Shown in pieces: positions 7,979 through 14,111 of a stretch of 14,111 bases of DNA (positions are counted from its first letter, which is position 1; every line of letters begins with the position of its first letter). The DNA is from Chitinophagaceae bacterium (GTDB lineage: Bacteria; Bacteroidota; Bacteroidia; Chitinophagales; Chitinophagaceae), in NCBI GenBank assembly GCA_019747455.1, contig JAIEQT010000348.1, positions 1 to 14,111 of the forward strand, in the 5' to 3' direction. The notes beneath the pieces were generated by a model. It saw only the letters and a list, made by a program, of their open reading frames with translations. It made no database searches and had not been told where the DNA came from. The translations under genes were made by a program, and so were the position numbers.

Positions 7979-8083
7979 ATGCGCGAAACAGTAAATTATA
8001 TTACACTGAATGCTCCTAAAATGCCTATAAGCATCTTGTGGAGAACATTTATTTGTTTGCCACGGCCCCGACGTGGGTTCTGA
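7979..8083 (+). CDS. Putative arginine-rich leader peptide of the arg operon (attenuator)
   Basis: This is a 34-codon ORF starting 8 bases after the -7 box and ending in TGA at 8081-8083. It encodes five arginines using five different codons: CGC (residue 2), AGA (22), CGG (29), CGA (31) and CGT (32). Three fall in the terminal LPRPRRGF. An in-frame ATG at 8021 would give a 20-residue version keeping four of the arginines. The position in front of an arginine operon, the clustered arginine codons just before the stop, and a stem-loop beginning at the stop are the hallmarks of ribosome-mediated attenuation, as in trp and his leaders. There is no Shine-Dalgarno, so translation may be leaderless. 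I know of no described arginine leader peptide in Bacteroidetes. Chance composition remains possible because the 3' part lies in a local GC-rich patch. Confidence 0.5.
   Translation: MRETVNYITLNAPKMPISILWRTFICLPRPRRGF
8060..8076 (+). promoter_or_regulatory. Small hairpin over the leader arginine codons
   Basis: CCACG (8060-8064) can pair with CGTGG (8072-8076) around a 7-base loop. The stem spans the CGG, CGA and CGT codons of the leader ORF, so a translating or stalled ribosome would melt it. With 5 bp it is short and may be incidental. Confidence 0.3.
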
Positions 8084-8115
8084 TAGGACGAGCAACTGGC
8101 ACTTGCCCCTATCAG
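8080..8115 (+). promoter_or_regulatory. Stem-loop beginning at the leader stop codon
   Basis: CTGATAGG (8080-8087) pairs perfectly with CCTATCAG (8108-8115). An inner stem GCAA (8092-8095) / TTGC (8103-8106) closes a 7-base loop. The 5' arm contains the leader TGA, so a ribosome terminating there would open the stem, while one stalled at the CGG codon would leave most of it free. No U-run follows, so it is not an obvious intrinsic terminator. It could be an antiterminator, a Rho-related or pausing element, or a translational switch. Confidence 0.5.
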
Positions 8116-8116
8116 T

Positions 8117-8140
8117 GAAAATTTCTCCGAAACTTTCTCC
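8117..8140 (+). repeat. 12-bp tandem duplication in the arg leader
   Basis: GAAAATTTCTCC (8117-8128) is followed directly by GAAACTTTCTCC (8129-8140), with one mismatch. Each copy ends in TTCTCC, which can pair with GGAGAA at 8040-8045 inside the leader ORF (Trp21-Arg22 codons). The unit sits between the stem-loop and the first structural gene. Confidence 0.5.
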
Positions 8141-8179
8141 TTTTCAGGTTGCCACCTACAACACTAATTATATTTAATC

Positions 8180-8848
8180 TTGGAACAATCGATAATAATT
8201 CGAGTAGCCAATCATAACGATTCCCGTTATGCAACCATCATCACTGATGAAATGGAGGCTTCTGCCAAAGCAAGAGGAACAGGTATTGCTAAAAGAAGTC
8301 CGGATTATGTTGCCCAAAAAATGCAGGAAGGAAAGGCCATCATTGCCTTATTACCCGATGGTACCTGGGTGGGGTTCTGTTATATAGAAGTTTGGGGTCA
8401 TGAGCAATTTGTTGCAAACAGTGGATTGATTGTATCACCTTCTTTTCGTAAAAGTGGTGTTGCCAAGCAAATTAAACAAGCCATTTTTAATCTTTCGAGA
8501 GAAAAGTATCCACAAGCCAAAATATTTGGATTAACTACGGGTTTGGCTGTTATGAAGATAAATAGCGATTTAGGCTACGAGCCTGTAACGTATAGTGAAC
8601 TTACGGATGATGAGGAATTCTGGGCGGGTTGTAAAAGCTGCGTTAATTATGATATTCTGATGAGTAAAGACAGGAAAAACTGTATGTGTACGGCCATGCT
8701 ATATGACCCGGCAGATCATTACGAACCGAAGGAAACAGCAGATGCTTTCAAAAAGAAATCGAAGCTATACGAACGATTTATGAAGATTAAGCAAAGTAAA
8801 TTATTACGCTTATTCAAGAAAAGAATCACTTATTTATTAAGCATATAA
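8180..8848 (+). CDS. GNAT acyltransferase heading the arg operon, likely N-acyl(succinyl)glutamate synthase
   Basis: This 222-residue protein has a GNAT fold in residues about 5-140; the acyl-CoA-binding motif A region is NSGLIVSPSFRKSGVAKQI (80-98). After it come four cysteines in a CxxC-x13-CxC pattern (C151, C154, C168, C170), a possible metal site, and then a strongly basic tail. The start is TTG at 8180, because a stop at 8165-8167 closes the frame and no ATG lies before residue 25. There is no Shine-Dalgarno; the upstream stretch is A/T-rich. As the first gene of an operon with argG, C, D, F', B and E, it most likely carries out the ArgA step, moving an acyl group (succinyl if the pathway matches Bacteroides) from acyl-CoA to glutamate. 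GNAT genes in this position have been proposed for that role in Bacteroidetes; the acyl donor here is inferred. Confidence 0.75.
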   Translation: MEQSIIIRVANHNDSRYATIITDEMEASAKARGTGIAKRSPDYVAQKMQEGKAIIALLPDGTWVGFCYIEVWGHEQFVANSGLIVSPSFRKSGVAKQIKQAIFNLSREKYPQAKIFGLTTGLAVMKINSDLGYEPVTYSELTDDEEFWAGCKSCVNYDILMSKDRKNCMCTAMLYDPADHYEPKETADAFKKKSKLYERFMKIKQSKLLRLFKKRITYLLSI

Positions 8849-8857
8849 AATATTACA

Positions 8858-10057
8858 ATGGCTTCCAAAAAATTAGTACTGGGATTTAGTGGTGGATTAG
8901 ATACTACCTATTGTGCTTTGTATTTATCTCAAGAGAAAGGATTTGAAGTACATAGTGTAATTGTGAATACAGGCGGTTTTTCTGCCGAAGAGCTAGAGAA
9001 AATTGAGAAGCATGCGTATGCACTAGGTGTAACCTCGCATACAACGGTGGATGCGGTTGATTCTTACTATAATCAAATTATCAAGTATCTCATATTCGGT
9101 AATGTATTGAAGAATAATACTTACCCGTTAAGTGTAAGTGCTGAAAGATTGAGTCAGGCAGTGCATATTGCAGAACATGCCCAAAAATTAGATGCTATTG
9201 CTGTGGCACATGGTAGTACAGGTGCCGGTAATGATCAGGTAAGATTCGATATGATATTCAATATCATGATCCCGGGAGTTGAGATTATTACGCCTATCAG
9301 AGATCTGAAACTGAGTAGAGAAGAAGAAATAAATTATTTAAAGGAAAGAGGTGTTGTCATGAATTTCGAAAAGGCAGCTTACTCTATCAATAAAGGCCTT
9401 TGGGGTACCAGCGTTGGTGGTAAAGAAACATTACATTCAAAGGGGTTACTTCCGGAAGAAGCATGGCCAACACAAGTTACAAAAAACCAAGCTGAAGAAC
9501 TCGTTATTCACTTCGAAAAAGGTGAAGTAAAAGGAGTTAATGATCAACTTTTTCATAACCCTGCTAAAGCTATTCAGTATATACAGTCTATTGCCGGCCC
9601 GTTTGGAATCGGAAGAGATATTCATGTGGGCGACACTATTATCGGTATAAAAGGAAGAGTTGGTTTTGAAGCAGCAGCACCGATGGTAATTTTAAAAGCG
9701 CACCATGCTCTAGAAAAACATGTACTTACAAAATGGCAATTGAGCTGGAAAGATCAGCTCGCCCAATTTTATGGTAATTGGTTACATGAGGGTCAGATAC
9801 TAGATCCGGTAATGCGGGATATTGAAGCGTTTTTAATGCAATCTCAGGAACAGGTTTCAGGATCTGTATTTGTTCAGTTAATGCCCTATCGTTTTCAAAT
9901 TATTGGGATCGAATCATCCAATGATCTGATGAGTAGCAAGTTCGGCAAATATGGGGAAATGAATAGCGGCTGGACGGGGGAAGATGTTCGTGGATTCTCA
10001 AAAATTTTCGGTAACCAAACCGCCATTTATCACCATATTAAATCTTCCATGAAATGA
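8858..10057 (+). CDS. argG: Argininosuccinate synthase
   Basis: This 399-residue protein is of normal family length. The PP-loop ATP-binding motif GFSGGLDTTYC lies at residues 9-19, and the second signature AHGSTGAGNDQVRF at 117-130. The enzyme condenses citrulline and aspartate with ATP to argininosuccinate, AMP and PPi in the cytoplasm, the penultimate step of arginine synthesis. The ATG follows the GNAT stop by 9 bases, and the 3' end overlaps argC by the four bases ATGA, so translational coupling is likely. Placing argG early in the operon, before the enzymes that supply citrulline, is unusual compared with enteric bacteria but does not affect the pathway. No missing catalytic motif was seen. 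Confidence 0.96.
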   Translation: MASKKLVLGFSGGLDTTYCALYLSQEKGFEVHSVIVNTGGFSAEELEKIEKHAYALGVTSHTTVDAVDSYYNQIIKYLIFGNVLKNNTYPLSVSAERLSQAVHIAEHAQKLDAIAVAHGSTGAGNDQVRFDMIFNIMIPGVEIITPIRDLKLSREEEINYLKERGVVMNFEKAAYSINKGLWGTSVGGKETLHSKGLLPEEAWPTQVTKNQAEELVIHFEKGEVKGVNDQLFHNPAKAIQYIQSIAGPFGIGRDIHVGDTIIGIKGRVGFEAAAPMVILKAHHALEKHVLTKWQLSWKDQLAQFYGNWLHEGQILDPVMRDIEAFLMQSQEQVSGSVFVQLMPYRFQIIGIESSNDLMSSKFGKYGEMNSGWTGEDVRGFSKIFGNQTAIYHHIKSSMK

Positions 10058-11010
10058 TAAAAGTAGGCGTAGTTGGTGGTGCTGGATATACAGGGGGTGA
10101 GTTAATTCGGTTATTAATTCATCATCCACAAGTTCAGGTATTATTTGTACAAAGTAATAGTAATGCCGGTAATCCGGTTTATTCTGTTCATAAGGATTTG
10201 TACGGAGAAACTAACTTATTATTCTCAGCTACGATTGATGTAGAAGTAGATATAATATTCTTATGTGTTGGTCACGGTGATGCCGTACAATTCTTAAATA
10301 ATAACACCATACCTGATAGTATAAAAATAATTGACCTGTCTCAAGATTTTAGATTACAACCAAAATCTGTTTTTGGTACTCGTTCTTTTGTATACGGCTT
10401 ACCGGAATTAAATAAAGATAAAATTTCGGTTGCATCAAATATTGCTAATCCAGGATGCTTTGCTACGGCTATTCAGTTGGGATTATTACCATTATCAAAA
10501 GTAGGGTTATTGAGCAATGTGTACACCACAGGTATTACGGGATCGACCGGAGCAGGACAGTCGCTAAATGCAACAAGTCACTTTAGTTGGAGGGCTAATA
10601 ATATACAAGCCTATAAAACACTTAATCATCAACATATCGCTGAAATCTCTGAATCTATCAATGCTCAAGGTATACATTTTGTACCATGGCGCGGCGACTT
10701 TACAAGAGGTATTTATGTTAGTTCTACCCTAGATTCTACGCTCACGCAAGAGGCATTATATGATCTATATCAAAATTTTTATAATGATGCTGTATTTACA
10801 CATGTTTCTGATACTATGATTGATTTAAAACAAGTAGTTAATACAAACAAATGTTTAATTCATATAGAGAAAGTTGGCAATAAAGTAGTCATACATAGCT
10901 GTATCGATAACTTACTAAAAGGAGCAAGTGGACAAGCATTGCAAAATATGAATATTATGTTTGGCATTCCTGAAAAAACTGGTTTACAATTAAAAACAAA
11001 TTATTTCTAA
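10054..11010 (+). CDS. argC: N-acyl-gamma-glutamyl-phosphate reductase
   Basis: This 318-residue protein starts with the Rossmann NADP-binding motif GVVGGAGYTGGEL (5-17). The catalytic cysteine is C135 in NIANPGCFATA, matching the family NPGCYPT. Further family blocks are GITGSTGAGQ and the C-terminal DNLLKGASGQALQNMN. It reduces N-acylglutamyl 5-phosphate to the semialdehyde with NADPH. The length is slightly below the usual 330-350, within the range of the compact form. It overlaps argG by ATGA and argD by one base (TAATG), so the three are translationally coupled. Whether the acyl group is acetyl or succinyl cannot be told from this protein alone; the neighbouring transcarbamylase suggests succinyl. 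Confidence 0.95.
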   Translation: MIKVGVVGGAGYTGGELIRLLIHHPQVQVLFVQSNSNAGNPVYSVHKDLYGETNLLFSATIDVEVDIIFLCVGHGDAVQFLNNNTIPDSIKIIDLSQDFRLQPKSVFGTRSFVYGLPELNKDKISVASNIANPGCFATAIQLGLLPLSKVGLLSNVYTTGITGSTGAGQSLNATSHFSWRANNIQAYKTLNHQHIAEISESINAQGIHFVPWRGDFTRGIYVSSTLDSTLTQEALYDLYQNFYNDAVFTHVSDTMIDLKQVVNTNKCLIHIEKVGNKVVIHSCIDNLLKGASGQALQNMNIMFGIPEKTGLQLKTNYF

Positions 11011-12155
11011 TGAAACTATTCGATGTATATCCATTAAATAACATTACAATCACAAAAGCGCTAGGTTCTTATGTATGGGATAGTAATGGAATTCAATATT
11101 TAGATATGTATGGCGGCCATGCGGTGATTAGTATAGGACACACACACCCACACTGGGTTAAGCGTATCGAAACACAATTGGAACAAATTGCTTTCTATTC
11201 GAATTCTATTATTATCCCATTACAGCAACAATTAGCTGATAAATTAGCTTTACTAAGTGGTAAAACCGATTATCAATTATTCCTTTGTAATAGTGGTGCT
11301 GAAGCTAATGAAAATGCACTTAAGCTAGCATCCTTTCATACAGGTAGAAAAAAAATAGTTGCTTTTAATAAATCTTTTCATGGAAGAACCTCATTAGCTG
11401 TAGCAGCAACGGATAATCCCTCCATTGTGGCTCCGGTAAATGAAACGGATAATATTATTTTTCTTCCCTTTAATGATGAGCAGGCCTTACAAACTTTATT
11501 TGATGAAATTGGTAATGAAATTGCTGCCGTAATTGTAGAAGGTATTCAGGGAGTGGGAGGTATTAATATGGCAAAAGATAGCTTCCTCCAACTAATTCGT
11601 CAATTAACTACACAATATGGAGCTGTTTATGTTGCAGATAGTGTACAATGTGGATATGGTAGAAGTGGGCTGTTTTTTGCCCACGATTGGGCAGGTGTAA
11701 ATGCAGATATTTATGCTATGGCAAAGGGAATGGGAAATGGATTTCCTATTGGAGGTATTCTTATTGCGCCTCATATCCAGCCTAAACATGGTATGTTGGG
11801 AACAACTTTTGGTGGTAATCATCTAGCTTGTGCGGCAGCGTTAGCTGTGTTGGAAGTAATGGAGCAAGAAAATTTGATCAGCATGGCGAAACAAAGAGGA
11901 ATGTATTTAATGAATCAACTAAAGTCAATTAATGGTATAGAAAATATTAGAGGAAGAGGGCTGATGATTGGTTTTGATGTTCCGGATTCTTTAAAAGGAC
12001 TAAAGAAAAAGTTATTAGAGGAGTATTTTGTTTTTACCGGAGAAGCCAAACCCAATGTAATTCGACTTTTACCTTCTTTGGCTATTTCTAGAAAACAGGT
12101 GGATGAGTTCTTAGAAGCATTGAAAGAAGCTATACAGTCGCTAAAAGAAAATTAA
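11010..12155 (+). CDS. argD: N-acylornithine aminotransferase (class III, PLP-dependent)
   Basis: This 381-residue class-III aminotransferase is of family length. It has the GHTHPHWV block (43-50), CNSGAEANENALKLA (93-107), FHGRTSLA (123-130) and the PLP-binding lysine K239 in MAKGMGNGFPIGG. It converts N-acylglutamate semialdehyde to N-acylornithine with glutamate as amino donor. The cofactor-aspartate motif, commonly DE(V/I)Q in this family, reads ADSVQCGYGRSG (209-220): D210 and Q213 are kept, but the usual Glu is Ser211. Since D210 and Q213 make the PLP contacts, activity is expected. It starts on the last base of the argC stop codon; argF' begins 6 bases after its end. Confidence 0.93.
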   Translation: MKLFDVYPLNNITITKALGSYVWDSNGIQYLDMYGGHAVISIGHTHPHWVKRIETQLEQIAFYSNSIIIPLQQQLADKLALLSGKTDYQLFLCNSGAEANENALKLASFHTGRKKIVAFNKSFHGRTSLAVAATDNPSIVAPVNETDNIIFLPFNDEQALQTLFDEIGNEIAAVIVEGIQGVGGINMAKDSFLQLIRQLTTQYGAVYVADSVQCGYGRSGLFFAHDWAGVNADIYAMAKGMGNGFPIGGILIAPHIQPKHGMLGTTFGGNHLACAAALAVLEVMEQENLISMAKQRGMYLMNQLKSINGIENIRGRGLMIGFDVPDSLKGLKKKLLEEYFVFTGEAKPNVIRLLPSLAISRKQVDEFLEALKEAIQSLKEN

Positions 12156-12161
12156 AATAAT

Positions 12162-13139
12162 ATGAAGCAGTTCATTTCGGTAAACGATGTACCCGATATT
12201 AATCGGCTTGCCGCTAAAGCGCTACAGTATAAAAAGCAGCCTTTTGCTGATAAGTCATTGGGTGCGGGCAAAAGAATCGGACTGCTTTTTTTAAATCCAA
12301 GTTTGCGAACCAGATTAAGTACACAGGTTGCCGCTGCTAACTTAGGTATGGAAGCCATTGTTTTTAATGTGGATAAAGAAGGTTGGGCGCTGGAATTTGA
12401 AGAAGGCGCCATTATGAGCGGTAATACTGTTGAGCATATTAAAGATGCAGCACCAATTTTAGGTTCTTATTTTGATGTGCTTGCTATACGTACTTTTCCT
12501 TCTCTGAAAAATAAGGAGGAAGACTATAGCGAAATGTATATACAACAGTTTATTAAGTATGCAGGCGTACCTGTAATTAGCTTAGAAAGTGCCACATTAC
12601 ACCCACTACAATCTTTAACGGACATCATAACAATACAAGAATCCCTTGAAACTCGTAACCCGAAATCCGCATCTCGCAAACCCAAAGTAGTTCTCACCTG
12701 GGCACCTCATATAAAACCCTTACCTCAATGTGTAGCGAATAGTTTTGCGCAATGGATCAATAAATGGGGAGAGGCCGATTTTGTAATTACGCATCCTGTG
12801 GACTACGAATTAGATGAACAATTTACGAATGGGGCTGTAATCACACACGATCAAAATGAAGCACTGGCAAATGCAGATATCGTATATGTGAAGAATTGGA
12901 GCACATTTACAGACTATGGTAAACTATATGAAAATGATCCTGCATGGATGCTTACAAATGAAAAACTAAAGACTACAAATAATGCCGGTGTAATGCATTG
13001 TTTACCTGTAAGAAGAAATGTGGAGTTAAGTGATGAAGTATTAGATGGTGCGCATAGTTTAGTAACCCAACAAGCCAGTAATAGGGTGTGGGCAGCGCAG
13101 GCCGTTTTAAGCGAGATTCTCAGTGCAAAACAGAAATAG
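12162..13139 (+). CDS. argF': N-succinylornithine-type carbamoyltransferase (ArgF')
   Basis: This 325-residue protein aligns along its length with the Bacteroides fragilis N-succinylornithine transcarbamylase as I recall that sequence. The carbamoyl-phosphate motif is FLNPSLRTRLSTQ (43-55), where ordinary ornithine transcarbamylases have STRT. HPLQSLTDI (from 147), VVLTWAPH (from 176) and the C-terminal MHCLPVRRN are also conserved. The enzyme carbamoylates the delta-amino group of N-acylornithine to N-acylcitrulline. The known specificity position, Glu92 in Xanthomonas N-acetylornithine transcarbamylase and Pro90 in B. fragilis, is Val90 here (GNTVEHI); from published mutants a non-Glu residue favours succinylornithine. 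A loop at about 161-174 (ETRNPKSASRK) is roughly seven residues longer than in Bacteroides. It sits between argD (6-base gap) and argB. Confidence 0.92.
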   Translation: MKQFISVNDVPDINRLAAKALQYKKQPFADKSLGAGKRIGLLFLNPSLRTRLSTQVAAANLGMEAIVFNVDKEGWALEFEEGAIMSGNTVEHIKDAAPILGSYFDVLAIRTFPSLKNKEEDYSEMYIQQFIKYAGVPVISLESATLHPLQSLTDIITIQESLETRNPKSASRKPKVVLTWAPHIKPLPQCVANSFAQWINKWGEADFVITHPVDYELDEQFTNGAVITHDQNEALANADIVYVKNWSTFTDYGKLYENDPAWMLTNEKLKTTNNAGVMHCLPVRRNVELSDEVLDGAHSLVTQQASNRVWAAQAVLSEILSAKQK

Positions 13140-13140
13140 T

Positions 13141-13938
13141 ATGCAAGAATTGATTGTTATTAAAATTGGGGGTAATATTATTGATGATGATCCTGCATTA
13201 CAATCATTCTTAATAACGCTGGCTCAGTTGCAACAAAACGGTAAGCAAAAATTTATTCTGATACATGGCGGTGGGAAGCTTGCTACTAAAATGGCTACAG
13301 CAATGGGAGTTGAGCAGCAAATGATTGACGGGAGAAGAATCACTGATGCGGAAACATTGAAAATCGTTACTATGGTGTATGCAGGGTTTATTAATAAAAA
13401 TATAGTAGCTCAGTTGCAGGCAAATGGATCTAATGCTATCGGTTTTACCGGAGCCGACGGAAATTTGATCCAAGCACATAAAAGAGAACATCCCACAATA
13501 GACTATGGTTTCGTAGGTGATATTGATACTGTGAATAACGAGGCTATTGAAAATTTACTTACACAATTTGATATTTTGGTAATAGCACCAATTACCCATA
13601 ATGGGAAAGGTCAACTTTTAAATACCAACGCAGATACAATTGCACAAACTATAGCTACTTCACTTGTTAACAATAATATAGTTACATTAATATATTCATT
13701 TGAAAAAGAAGGTGTATTACTGGATATTAATAAAGAAGATTCTGTTATACCTGTACTTAACAAATCTTACTATACCACGATAAAATCACAAGGAGCTATA
13801 TTTGCCGGAATGTTACCTAAATTAGATAACGCTTTTAATGCTATAGATAAGGGCGTTAAACAGGTTATTATTGGAAAGGCCGAAAAATTGTCACAGTTAA
13901 TTACCGGTGAGGTAGGTACAAGTATCGTGTATGAATAG
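13141..13938 (+). CDS. argB: N-acylglutamate kinase
   Basis: I chose the ATG at 13141, one base after the argF' stop; an upstream GTG at 13123 would overlap argF' and add six atypical residues. The 265-residue protein has the amino-acid-kinase fold: KIGGN (8-12, Lys8), HGGGK (42-46), DGRRITD (63-69), NTNADT (161-166) and the C-terminal GMLPKLDNA with K227. It phosphorylates the gamma-carboxylate of N-acetyl- or, more likely here, N-succinylglutamate. The protein starts directly at the first beta-strand, like the arginine-insensitive E. coli enzyme, without the N-terminal helix of arginine-inhibited hexameric kinases, so feedback inhibition by arginine is not expected (inference). Its end overlaps argE by 8 bases. 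Confidence 0.93.
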   Translation: MQELIVIKIGGNIIDDDPALQSFLITLAQLQQNGKQKFILIHGGGKLATKMATAMGVEQQMIDGRRITDAETLKIVTMVYAGFINKNIVAQLQANGSNAIGFTGADGNLIQAHKREHPTIDYGFVGDIDTVNNEAIENLLTQFDILVIAPITHNGKGQLLNTNADTIAQTIATSLVNNNIVTLIYSFEKEGVLLDINKEDSVIPVLNKSYYTTIKSQGAIFAGMLPKLDNAFNAIDKGVKQVIIGKAEKLSQLITGEVGTSIVYE

Positions 13939-14111
13939 TAAATATGAACTATATCAGCAAGCTATCTTTTTATTACAGCAATTAATTACTATTCCTTCTT
14001 TTAGTAAAGAGGAAGATAAAACAGCCGATGCCATCCAAATTTTTTTGGAAAAGGCAGATGTAAAAACAAATCGCTATTTGAATAATGTTTGGGCAACAAA
14101 TAAATTTTTTG
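13931..14111 (+). CDS. argE: M20-family deacylase, likely N-acylcitrulline/acylornithine deacylase, 5' part
   Basis: Only the first 60 residues are present; the frame is open to the right edge. The ATG at 13931 overlaps the argB end by 8 bases, indicating translational coupling. The N-terminal segment QLITIPSFSKEEDKTADAI, with a helix continuing after it, is typical of the start of M20 metallopeptidases of the ArgE/DapE group. The zinc-ligand region lies beyond the window. In a pathway with an acylornithine transcarbamylase, this enzyme would remove the succinyl (or acetyl) group from N-acylcitrulline to give citrulline for ArgG. The assignment rests on the short motif plus operon context; DapE or another M20 peptidase would be the alternative but is unlikely here. 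Confidence 0.8.
   Translation, partial: MNSKYELYQQAIFLLQQLITIPSFSKEEDKTADAIQIFLEKADVKTNRYLNNVWATNKFF

Noticed and set aside
8080..8140. Classical intrinsic terminator in the arg leader
   Set aside because: The stem is good but no U-run follows; the next bases are AGTGAAAATTTC. It was kept as a regulatory stem-loop only.
7975..8179. Known riboswitch class or a tRNA-like gene in the leader
   Set aside because: I recognise no aptamer consensus, no cloverleaf and no T-loop sequence; the Arg-rich ORF explains the region better.
12152..12412. Minus-strand ORF over argF' and similar antisense ORFs at 4328-4597, 5358-5615, 11604-11822 and 13210-13491
   Set aside because: They lie inside well-supported genes on the other strand and their translations show no family motif.
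13123..13140. GTG start for argB
   Set aside because: It would overlap argF' by 17 bases and add residues not typical of the family; the ATG at 13141 begins at the first kinase strand.

Overview
The window is AT-rich DNA from a member of the Bacteroidota, probably the Chitinophagaceae or a near relative. Several signs point there: an OMP_b-brl_3/TonB-receptor-like outer-membrane protein, a SWIM-domain SNF2 helicase, near absence of Shine-Dalgarno sequences, promoter-like TAnnTTTG boxes, and an arginine operon built around the Bacteroidetes-type N-acylornithine transcarbamylase. All genes are on the + strand.

Left part (1-1054): the 3' end of an alkyltransferase-like (MGMT-fold) protein whose catalytic cysteine is replaced by alanine, then a ComB-family 2-phosphosulfolactate phosphatase. 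Middle part (1055-7914): a long SNF2-family helicase with two SWIM-type zinc motifs, then a 956-residue outer-membrane beta-barrel protein with a signal peptide, a carboxypeptidase-regulatory-like domain, a plug-like region and a glycine-rich insert.

Right part (7915-14111): an arginine biosynthesis operon in the order GNAT acyltransferase (ArgA role), argG, argC, argD, argF' (N-succinylornithine-type transcarbamylase), argB and argE (cut by the window end). The genes overlap or are separated by at most 9 bases, so they are very likely one transcript. Together they encode glutamate -> N-acylglutamate -> acyl-glutamyl phosphate -> semialdehyde -> N-acylornithine -> N-acylcitrulline -> citrulline -> argininosuccinate. 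Only argH is missing, and it may lie beyond the window. Residue 90 of the transcarbamylase is Val, which favours succinylated over acetylated intermediates.

The most interesting region is the 265-base leader before this operon. A TAnnTTTG box at 7963-7970 is followed 8 bases later by a 34-codon ORF (7979-8083). Its last codons read LPRPRRGF-stop, and the whole ORF uses five of the six arginine codons. An 8-bp perfect stem-loop starts at the ORF's stop codon, followed by a 12-bp tandem repeat and sequences able to pair alternatively. This looks like an arginine-sensing leader-peptide attenuator. Two palindromes lie at or just upstream of the promoter. The operon's ArgB appears to lack the N-terminal helix of arginine-inhibited kinases, which would fit control at the level of expression. 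The regulatory model is inferred by eye and needs folding, comparative and transcript data.
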